Assembly (NCBI RefSeq): GCF_041058985.1 | Contig: NZ_JBEHZE010000001.1 | Location: 1,116,001-1,180,000 of the forward strand | Source of the DNA: Hyphococcus lacteus | Lineage (GTDB): Bacteria; Pseudomonadota; Alphaproteobacteria; Caulobacterales; Parvularculaceae | Reading direction: 5' to 3' | Length of the DNA: 64,000 bases | Part shown: piece after piece, positions 44,225-51,669 of the stretch | Position numbering within the stretch: the first letter of the stretch is position 1 | Layout: every line of letters starts with the position of its first letter | Program-made: the position numbers and the translations under genes | The notes under the pieces: generated by a model | Database searches by the model: none | What the model was told of the DNA's origin: nothing | What the model saw: only the letters and a program-made list of their open reading frames with translations

Positions 44225-46960
44225 TTAGAGTTCGCTTGCCTTTTTAACTTCGATCTCGCCGAGATTGAGTGATTTAATTCCCGGTTCGATTTTTTCCCGG
44301 TCCCCGACAATAACCCATATCAGGCTCTCAGGATGGATCACTTCCTCCGCAGCCGATGTAATGTCGCCGATAGAAAGTGCTTCATATTTGTCTTTGACAG
44401 TGGCGGGGTAATCCCATGGCCGACCATAACGTTGGCTTGCCGTCAGGCTTCCAAGAACATCGCCAGCAGTTTCGTAAGAGCCGGGCAGTGAACGGACATT
44501 GTTCAGGACAGTTCGCCCGAGCTCTGCTTCGGTCGCGGGCTTGGTGTCTTTGTAGGCATTCAGCTCACTGATGAGCTCTTGTAAAGACTCTTTGGTTTTA
44601 TCAGTTTGTACCGGCGCATAGACTAGATATGGTCGTTGCCCGGCTGCGCCTTGCATGAATGTATAGGCACCATAGGCCCAGCCCTTGTCCTCGCGTAGAT
44701 TCATGTTTACCCGGGCAGAGAAAACACCACCAATGATATCATTCATTGCACTGATCGCTATTGCGTTTGGTGCATTGGACGGTGGTGCCACATGCGCCGC
44801 AAGAATAAGCGACTGTGGCGATCCGGGCTTGTCGACAATGATGACTTTTCCTTTTTGTGGCCGATCAACACTTGTGATGTTTTTTTCTGGCTTGGGTGTG
44901 TTCGGTGATGACCAACGACCAAATGCTGATTCGAGCATGGGTTGGATTTCATCGACAGTTGTATCACCTACAACAAAGATTGTGGCGTTATCCGGGCGTA
45001 ACCATTTGTCATGGAAGCCGGTCAGGTCTTCGCGCGTTAGAGAATTAATCGATTCAACTGTACCCGATCCAGTGAATGGCGTCGCATAGGCGTGTCCGTC
45101 GCCATAAATTTCTGGTGGCAGAAGGCGAAGGGCTAATGAAACGGGTGAGGCCTTTTCTTGCTCGATACCGGCGAGCCAGCGCGGCCGTAATTTATCAATT
45201 TCACTTTGCTCAAATGACGGATTACGGATCACGTCGGCAAGAAGGTCGAGTGATGGCTTGAGGTTATCTTTCAGTGCTGACATCGACACGCTTGAAGTAT
45301 CGAGATTGGCACCGGCTGACATATTCGCGCCGAGCGACTCGAGTTGCTCTGCGATTTGCGAAGCTGAACGCTTTCGCGTTCCCTCGTCCAGCATAGATGC
45401 AGTGAACGACGATGCGCCCAGTTTACCGCCGGGGGTGCTGTCGGCGGCATAGCCAGCATCAAACTGTACGGCGATCTCGACGAACGGAACAGTGTGGCGT
45501 TCTGCAACGATCAATTTCATGCCATTGCTGAGTGTCGTTTCATTGACTTCGGGAAACACCAGATCCGGCGTGGATGTAACCTCGGGAAGTCCGGTTGAGC
45601 GGTCCACATTTGAAGAAACAGTCGTGTATTCTGGAAACGGAAGAACGGTAAGTTGGTAATTTCCGGCGGTCATAACGTCTTGTGCCGCGGCTAGAACTTC
45701 TTTCGGTGTGGCCGCCTCCAGCCATTCCAACTGCTTTAGAATAAAGCCCGGGTCGTCCGCATAAAGGGCACCTTGGGCGAGTGTTACGGCCTTGCCGCCA
45801 AAACCGCCGACTTCTTCCAGGCCACGCAATACGTTCGCTTTGATGCGTGTTTTGGCGCGTTCAAGTTCCGCTGTCGTTGGGCCTTTGGCTAGAAAGGTCG
45901 CAATGGTTGCTTCCATCTCGCGTTCGACCAATTCAAGGTCGGCATCCGCTTTCGCGTCAACGGTGACCGAATAAAAGCTCAGCAATTCTTGTGTTTGGTT
46001 GTTTGCACTTGCGGAAGTCGCGACTTGAAGTTCGTCAATCAGCTTTTTGTAGAGTCTTGATGTTTTCCCGCCGCCCAAGACTTGTGAAGCAAGGTCAAGC
46101 AACACAGCGTCTTTGGTAGTTCTTCCGGGTGCGATCCAGTTACGATCAATCCGTGGTTGGGGGACCCGATCAAACATCACTTCACGTTTGTCGACAGCAA
46201 GTTTGGGGGCGTTCGCTCTTGTTTGCGTGACGGGCGGTCCCGCAGGAATATCGCCGAAATATTTCTCGACCATAGTGCGTGCGGTTGCGGTGTCGATGTC
46301 ACCAGCTAAAACCAGTACCGCGTTAGCGGCCCCATAGTAATCTTTGAACCACTGTTGGGCGGTTTCTAACGATGCTGCCTCAAGGTCCTCCATCGATCCA
46401 ATGGTGCTGTGGCGATAGGGGTGACCCGCTGGAAGGAGGCCAGCAAGGGTCGAGTATTCCATCATGCCATAGGGTTGATTGTCGCTTTGGCGTTTTTCGT
46501 TTTGCACCACACCGCGTTGTTCATCGAGTTTCTCTTGGGTGACCGCGCCCAGTAGGTGTCCCATGCGATCCGATTCCATCCATAGAACTCGGTCGAGGGC
46601 GGTTGTCGGAACAGTTTGGAAATAGTTCGTACGGTCAAACCATGTTGTGCCGTTTAGGCCCGTTGCGCCGACATCCTCGAGTGGACCAAACCAATCGTCG
46701 TCATAATTTTCGGAACCGTTGAACATGATGTGTTCAAACAGATGCGCAAATCCTGTTTTGCCCTGGGGTTCATCTTTTGACCCCACGTGATACCAGATCG
46801 AAACAGCAACCAGTGGTGCTTTGCGATCTTCGTGGACAACAACCTTTAGGCCATTGTCGAGCGTGAATTGTTCATAGGGCAGATCAATATCTGCGGCATT
46901 GCCAAGTGCTGGCGCAACGGCCAGCATAACAGCACTGGCAATGGAAAGGCGCAATTTCAT
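44225..46960 (-). CDS. M16-family zinc peptidase (pitrilysin-like, fused two-domain)
   Basis: The 911-residue secreted protease has a signal peptide (about 1-22, GNA-AD). The first M16 half carries the inverted zinc motif His73-Leu-Phe-Glu76-His77 (HLFEHIMF) with the distal Glu region near 150 (LDEQRGVVQNEKRQ). The second half (from about 490, NGMKLIVAERHTVPFVEIAVQ) lacks a zinc site, as usual for fused M16 proteins. AAGGGA precedes the ATG at 46960. It follows the RegA gene but is separated by a strong hairpin. Confidence 0.93.
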   Translation of the reverse strand: MKLRLSIASAVMLAVAPALGNAADIDLPYEQFTLDNGLKVVVHEDRKAPLVAVSIWYHVGSKDEPQGKTGFAHLFEHIMFNGSENYDDDWFGPLEDVGATGLNGTTWFDRTNYFQTVPTTALDRVLWMESDRMGHLLGAVTQEKLDEQRGVVQNEKRQSDNQPYGMMEYSTLAGLLPAGHPYRHSTIGSMEDLEAASLETAQQWFKDYYGAANAVLVLAGDIDTATARTMVEKYFGDIPAGPPVTQTRANAPKLAVDKREVMFDRVPQPRIDRNWIAPGRTTKDAVLLDLASQVLGGGKTSRLYKKLIDELQVATSASANNQTQELLSFYSVTVDAKADADLELVEREMEATIATFLAKGPTTAELERAKTRIKANVLRGLEEVGGFGGKAVTLAQGALYADDPGFILKQLEWLEAATPKEVLAAAQDVMTAGNYQLTVLPFPEYTTVSSNVDRSTGLPEVTSTPDLVFPEVNETTLSNGMKLIVAERHTVPFVEIAVQFDAGYAADSTPGGKLGASSFTASMLDEGTRKRSASQIAEQLESLGANMSAGANLDTSSVSMSALKDNLKPSLDLLADVIRNPSFEQSEIDKLRPRWLAGIEQEKASPVSLALRLLPPEIYGDGHAYATPFTGSGTVESINSLTREDLTGFHDKWLRPDNATIFVVGDTTVDEIQPMLESAFGRWSSPNTPKPEKNITSVDRPQKGKVIIVDKPGSPQSLILAAHVAPPSNAPNAIAISAMNDIIGGVFSARVNMNLREDKGWAYGAYTFMQGAAGQRPYLVYAPVQTDKTKESLQELISELNAYKDTKPATEAELGRTVLNNVRSLPGSYETAGDVLGSLTASQRYGRPWDYPATVKDKYEALSIGDITSAAEEVIHPESLIWVIVGDREKIEPGIKSLNLGEIEVKKASEL

Positions 46961-47006
46961 ATCCAAATCCCTTCAACAAACAAAATGTGTTACTGATAGC
47001 ATTAAC

Positions 47007-47036
47007 ACCAGAGACCTTGGGGTAAAGGTCTCTGGT
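47007..47036. repeat. Perfect 12-bp inverted repeat between regA and the M16 gene
   Basis: ACCAGAGACCTT pairs with AAGGTCTCTGGT around a GGGGTA loop. No clear T-run follows on either strand, so it is a weak terminator candidate, or an operator or RNA-stability hairpin. Confidence 0.7.
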
Positions 47037-47091
47037 TGTTCAATCTAACGTTCAGAACAAACGTTTTGTCGATGAAGGGTGGGGTGTGGCC

Positions 47092-47661
47092 TTATCGTGG
47101 GGCGCGTTTGGCCAGAATGCGCTGAAGTGTGCGACGGTGCATCCCGAGACGACGAGCCGTTTCTGAGACATTGTGGTCGCAGAGTTCGTAAACCCGCTGG
47201 ATATGTTCCCAACGAACCCGGTCAGCTGACATTGGGTTTTCCGGGGGTGGCGGGCGCTCGCCGGGGCGTGCCAACAGCGCTTTTTCTACGTCATCCGCAT
47301 CGGCGGGTTTAGATAGATAATCAATAGCGCCGGCTTTTACTGCGGCAACGGCGGTCGCAATATTGCCGTATCCGGTCAACATCACAACGCGGCAATCTTC
47401 GCGTGTTTGGCGGATTTGTTCGACCACTTGCAAGCCGTCACCATCTTCGAGGCGTAAATCGACAACGGCAAATGCGGGTGCGATGTTTTTGATCATCAAA
47501 GCAGCGTCACTCACGCCTGCAGCAAGGATCGGCTGAAAGCCCCGTTTTTCAAGCGCCCGGCCCAATCGAGTGCGAAATGGCTCATCGTCATCAACGATTA
47601 GCAATGTCGCATCCGGCGGCAGCGATTGGTCGTCAGCGCGGGCTTCATCTAGGTTGGTCAT
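47092..47661 (-). CDS. regA: Redox response regulator RegA/PrrA/ActR
   Basis: The 189-residue protein has a receiver domain with phospho-acceptor Asp68 (AFAVVDLRLEDGDG), acidic pocket DDD24-26, Thr and Lys (MLTGYG, LSKPAD). A Pro-rich linker leads to a Fis-type HTH whose tail (DHNVSETARRLGMHRRTLQR) is almost invariant in RegA proteins. RegA globally controls respiration, CO2/N2 fixation and cytochromes in alphaproteobacteria. The start at 47661 is the ATG matching family length. It is downstream of regB. Confidence 0.95.
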   Translation of the reverse strand: MTNLDEARADDQSLPPDATLLIVDDDEPFRTRLGRALEKRGFQPILAAGVSDAALMIKNIAPAFAVVDLRLEDGDGLQVVEQIRQTREDCRVVMLTGYGNIATAVAAVKAGAIDYLSKPADADDVEKALLARPGERPPPPENPMSADRVRWEHIQRVYELCDHNVSETARRLGMHRRTLQRILAKRAPR

Positions 47662-47716
47662 GTTTCTTCTTTCGGTATCAAAAGGCTTCCCATAAATGCG
47701 CTTTTTCGCGCGTAAT

Positions 47717-49084
47717 TCAAGCAATTAGGTTCGAAGAACCGGCCGATATTACCCATGATGCCCCCACCCATGCGCCAGTTTTGGCTTCATCGGGTTCCTG
47801 CCAACGCCGATTCTCAAACTCTACGGTTGCGCCGGTGGCTTCGAGTAAGGTTTTAGCGATGAAAAACCCAAGCCCGAGGCCGCTTTTTTCGCTACTCGGC
47901 AATGGTTGTCCGCGATGGCCGGCGCGGGTGCTCACATAGGGCTCGCCGAGCCGTAATAATATATCGGGCGTGAAGCCGGGGCCGTCGTCTTGCACCATTA
48001 CTGTTAATTTTTCGGTGTCCCAGGTGGCGAGTACAAGAACATCTTTGCGGGCAAAGCCAGCGGCGTTTTCGATGAAATTGCGCAATCCGAAAATCATTTC
48101 TGGCCGTCGTTTCAGGATCGGTATCGGCAATCCATCAAGGCTTTTTGTTTCGATACGGATGGATGGGCCATTGGGCTGATCAATAAACGGCGCAGCTGCT
48201 TCGCGCATTAATGCATCAACAGAAAGCTTGTCGTGAACCGCATCACCCGCATCACCATGCCGCGAGAGGCGCCCCAGAATGTCGCGACATCGTTCCGCCT
48301 GACTGACCAAAAGCGCTGCATCGTCAATTAAGTCCTCTTCCTCAGAAAAGGTACGTTCGATTTCGCGCTGCATTTCCTTGGCTGTAAGCTGGATGGTCGC
48401 AAGCGGTGTGCCAAGCTCATGTGCGGCGGCGGCGGCGAGGCCACCCAGCGCGGCTAGTCTTTCTTCGCGGGCGAGCACAAGCTGCGTTGCCGCAAGGGCT
48501 GATCGCATTTGAACCGACTCAGCTGCGATGCGGTGGGCGTAAACGGCAAAGAAGATCACCGAAAATGAAAGCGCGGCCCAAACGCCAGCTTTGTATATGG
48601 TTTCAAACTCCAGGGTTTCGCCGGGATGCCACGGTATCGGCATATGATTGAGCGAAAGAACGCTGACCCCAAAAACCGCAAGCGCAGTGATCGCCGCCGT
48701 ATAGCGCAACGGCAGAACGCTAGCTGCAATGGTAACGGGCGCAATAATCAGTGCAGAGAATGGGTTATGTAGTCCGCCGGTGAAATATAAAAGCGAGCAT
48801 AGTTGTATGATGTCAAAAGCGATGAATGCCGCCGCTTCGCGATCACTCAAAAACCGTTGGGGCGAAAATCGCAAAATTGTGAACAGGTTCAGCCACGCGC
48901 TGGCCGCGATTGCGCCGAGACACAATCCTAACGGGGTCGGGAAACCGAGGGCGAAATGAACCACCACAATTGCGGCGGTCTGACCCACAACGGCTAACCA
49001 CCGAAGCGCCGTCAGTGTGCGTAAGCGAACCGGACCGCGCAGCGCATTCATAGCGCCCTGACTATCTGCGAGTGCATGCGACAT
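47717..49084 (-). CDS. regB: Redox-sensor histidine kinase RegB/PrrB/ActS
   Basis: The 455-residue kinase has six TM helices in the first 190 residues. The quinone-sensing loop GGLHNPF is at 103-109. The phospho-acceptor is His222 in AAAAAHELGTPLATI and a redox Cys266 in SQAERCRDIL, matching Cys265 of Rhodobacter RegB. An HATPase domain follows. A shorter start at 49051 has a better ribosome site; the longer one suits homologue length. It is divergent from a SCO gene, as in other regB-sco-regA loci. Confidence 0.95.
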   Translation of the reverse strand: MSHALADSQGAMNALRGPVRLRTLTALRWLAVVGQTAAIVVVHFALGFPTPLGLCLGAIAASAWLNLFTILRFSPQRFLSDREAAAFIAFDIIQLCSLLYFTGGLHNPFSALIIAPVTIAASVLPLRYTAAITALAVFGVSVLSLNHMPIPWHPGETLEFETIYKAGVWAALSFSVIFFAVYAHRIAAESVQMRSALAATQLVLAREERLAALGGLAAAAAHELGTPLATIQLTAKEMQREIERTFSEEEDLIDDAALLVSQAERCRDILGRLSRHGDAGDAVHDKLSVDALMREAAAPFIDQPNGPSIRIETKSLDGLPIPILKRRPEMIFGLRNFIENAAGFARKDVLVLATWDTEKLTVMVQDDGPGFTPDILLRLGEPYVSTRAGHRGQPLPSSEKSGLGLGFFIAKTLLEATGATVEFENRRWQEPDEAKTGAWVGASWVISAGSSNLIA

Positions 49085-49164
49085 TGCGCGGTATTAGCCT
49101 GACTGTCCTTGCAAAGGGAAGATGTTTAGAAGAAGCAAGGTTTCGATCTTTGAAGGAGAAGGCA

Positions 49165-49758
49165 ATGCGCGCGCTATTGGTGGCTATGATTTCTGTTGGG
49201 GTTGTGGCTTGTGGTGGGGCCGAGACCGGAACCACGACCGATATCCCGACGCAAGGCGTGGTCAGCCTTTCCGAGCAATTTACGGGCGATTTTGACCTTA
49301 TTGACGAGAATGGCGCGCCGGTAACTGACGAAGATTTCGAAGGCAAAGTGATGTTGGTCTATTTTGGCTTTACAAATTGCCCCGATGTCTGCCCCGGTGA
49401 TGTGGGCGTGATGAGCGCCACGTTGAACGTGCTGGGTGATGAGGCAAGTGAAGTCGCGCCGATCTTTATTTCAGTAGATCCCGAACGTGATAGCCCGGAT
49501 GCATTGCGTGATTATTTTGGTTTTGATGACCGTATAATTGCGCTTACGGGCTCAATGGAAGCCGCAGCAAAGGCCCGTGAGGGGTTCAAGCTTTATGCAC
49601 AAAAAGAAGAGCTTCCGGGTAGCGCGCTCGGTTACACCATGAACCATGGTCGCTTTTTTTACCTCACGGACCGAAACGGCCAGCCGAATTATGGTGTGGT
49701 CGGTGGTGTCAGCCCCGTAGAGCTAGCTGAATTGGTGCGACGCAACATTTCACAATAA
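49165..49758 (+). CDS. SCO1/SenC copper chaperone lipoprotein
   Basis: The 197-residue protein has a lipoprotein-like signal (VVAC, Cys16) and a thioredoxin-fold SCO domain with copper ligands Cys72 and Cys76 in TNCPDVCPGD and the distal His in TMNHGRFFYL. It inserts copper in CuA of oxidase subunit II. AAGGAG precedes the ATG at 49165. The divergent arrangement with regB links it to redox control of oxidases; the oxidase operon is about 12 kb away. Confidence 0.93.
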   Translation: MRALLVAMISVGVVACGGAETGTTTDIPTQGVVSLSEQFTGDFDLIDENGAPVTDEDFEGKVMLVYFGFTNCPDVCPGDVGVMSATLNVLGDEASEVAPIFISVDPERDSPDALRDYFGFDDRIIALTGSMEAAAKAREGFKLYAQKEELPGSALGYTMNHGRFFYLTDRNGQPNYGVVGGVSPVELAELVRRNISQ

Positions 49759-49950
49759 TACTGACTCTTTGAAAACTCAATAAAATACAATGGTTTACGC
49801 TAATTCGGTGGGTGTTCGGTTTGTTGCGCAGCCGTCATAGATGATTGATTCTGCCCACCGATTAGGCTCATAGTCCACGCTCTTAAATGTTTAGCGCTCT
49901 TTTTGTGCTATGCAGCATATATTATCGGTAGCGTAAGGACGTCATATTTC

Positions 49951-51237
49951 ATGTTGTATTCGGCTTATGAGCTTGCCTATAGCGCCTTCACACCAGCCCG
50001 CATCGCTGCCGGTGTCGGTGCGAAGTTTTGGCGCTCGCCGCTAAACCCCGCGGCTGAGAGCTGGTTTGGTCGTTCAGCTGCCGCTGCGTTTGATGTTTTT
50101 GAAAATGCTACCCGTCGTTATCCGAAGCCGGAATGGGGGTTGGACTCTACGCTCGTGGGCGATGTCGAGGTTCCGATAAGGATTGAGACAGCACTTCGGA
50201 AAGATTTCTGTACGTTGCTTCATTTTGCTCGTGATGAGTCCGCTTTAAAAAAAGCCAAAAAATCGAATGAACCTGATCCAACAGTTTTGATTGTTGCACC
50301 GCTTTCTGGACACTACGCAACATTGTTGCGCGGTACGGTCGAAGCGATGTTGCCCGGTCATGACGTGTACGTCACAGATTGGACCGACGCCCGCCACATA
50401 CCGCTAACGGCGGGGCGTTTTGATCTCAATGATTATATTGATTACCTGATCGAGTTTTTACAAACGATCGGTCCGGCGACTCACACCATGGCTGTATGCC
50501 AGCCGGGGCCTGCGTTACTTTCTGCGGCTGCGATCATGGCCGAAGACGGTGATGTTTGCCGCCCGGCATCTATGACGATTATGGGAAGCCCTATTGATAC
50601 ACGCCTTTCGCCGACTGTGCCGAATAAACTGTCGGAAGAACGGCCGTATGAATGGTTTGAACAGAACATGATTTATACGGTGCCTGCGCCCTACGCGGGC
50701 GTGATGCGCCGCGTGTATCCCGGGTTTGTTCAGCTTGCGTCATTTATGTCGATGAACTCTGATCGGCATATGAATGCGCAATATGAATATTTTCAGCACC
50801 TAGTTGAGGGCGACGGAGACGGTGCCGATAAGCACCGCAATTTTTATGACGAATATCTGTCCGTTTTGGATTTGACCGAAGAGTTCTATCTTCAAACAAT
50901 TCGCGAAGTGTTCCAGGAAAATTCGCTGGCCAGAGGCGTTGCGGTTCATCGTGGCCGGTTAATCAATCCGAAAGCTATCACTGACATCCCGCTGATGACT
51001 GTTGAGGGTGAAAAAGACGATATTTCGGGTATTGGTCAAACACAGGCAGCACATGATCTTTGTGCAAACCTTCCCGATGCGATGAAGATTGATTATATTC
51101 AGCCAAGCGTCGGCCATTATGGCGTATTCAATGGTTCGCGCTGGCGTAATGAAATTCAGCCCCGTGTTGCAAAATTCATTATCAATGCAGCAGGTGAATT
51201 TACCAAACGTCCACCAGCGCAGATTGCTGCTGAATAG
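49951..51237 (+). CDS. phaZ: Intracellular polyhydroxyalkanoate depolymerase
   Basis: The 428-residue intracellular depolymerase hydrolyses stored poly(3-hydroxybutyrate). The nucleophile is Cys183 in AVCQPGPALL, the same number as the catalytic Cys of Cupriavidus PhaZ1, with the later His in SVGHYGVFNG. No signal peptide. AAGGA precedes the ATG at 49951. With the hydroxybutyryl-CoA dehydrogenase it suggests that the cell stores PHB, although no phaC is in the window. Confidence 0.92.
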   Translation: MLYSAYELAYSAFTPARIAAGVGAKFWRSPLNPAAESWFGRSAAAAFDVFENATRRYPKPEWGLDSTLVGDVEVPIRIETALRKDFCTLLHFARDESALKKAKKSNEPDPTVLIVAPLSGHYATLLRGTVEAMLPGHDVYVTDWTDARHIPLTAGRFDLNDYIDYLIEFLQTIGPATHTMAVCQPGPALLSAAAIMAEDGDVCRPASMTIMGSPIDTRLSPTVPNKLSEERPYEWFEQNMIYTVPAPYAGVMRRVYPGFVQLASFMSMNSDRHMNAQYEYFQHLVEGDGDGADKHRNFYDEYLSVLDLTEEFYLQTIREVFQENSLARGVAVHRGRLINPKAITDIPLMTVEGEKDDISGIGQTQAAHDLCANLPDAMKIDYIQPSVGHYGVFNGSRWRNEIQPRVAKFIINAAGEFTKRPPAQIAAE

Positions 51238-51240
51238 GCA

Positions 51241-51618
51241 TCATTTTACTTTAGAGACAAAAGCGATAGGGAAGCCGCCTGCGCCAGCGATGTAGTAAAT
51301 TCGCTCGCCATGGGCGTCGTCAGGGCCTTTGACATCGACACCCTTTTCTTTGGCACGTTCGGCAAATGCGTCAGAATCGTCAACAACGATCTGAAGCATG
51401 GTCATTTCTGGCATGTTTTCGTCGGTGGGCCACAATTCGATCCAGCTACCTTCGCCAAGTGGCGCGTCACCGACGGGAAAGACAGCGCCGTTAAAAACCT
51501 CGCTTTGGCCCATATTGGTTGTTTTTAACCCAAGGCCGTTTTCCCCAAGTACCGCTGCAATAGCCTGTGCGTCCTCGGCTTTGGCGACTTTACAGAATCT
51601 GATCCCTAGAACTTTCAT
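51241..51618 (-). CDS. VOC-family (glyoxalase-like) protein
   Basis: The 125-residue protein has two beta-alpha-beta-beta-beta units of the vicinal-oxygen-chelate fold. The phrases LGENGLGLKTTNMG, GSWIELWPTDENMPEMTML and GERIYYIAGAGGFPIAF are typical. AGGAGAGGA precedes the ATG at 51618. It converges with phaZ, 3 bp apart. The reaction is unknown. Confidence 0.82.
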   Translation of the reverse strand: MKVLGIRFCKVAKAEDAQAIAAVLGENGLGLKTTNMGQSEVFNGAVFPVGDAPLGEGSWIELWPTDENMPEMTMLQIVVDDSDAFAERAKEKGVDVKGPDDAHGERIYYIAGAGGFPIAFVSKVK

Positions 51619-51669
51619 GCGTCCTCTCCTATGCAAGGGGCGATAGATTGAATCGGGAAGCTACGACAC

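Noticed and set aside
49909..49919. TATGC-A-GCATA palindrome upstream of phaZ as a PhaR operator
   Set aside because: The palindrome is real but short, and it does not match the known CTGC-N3/4-GCAG pattern for PhaR; support is too weak to list.
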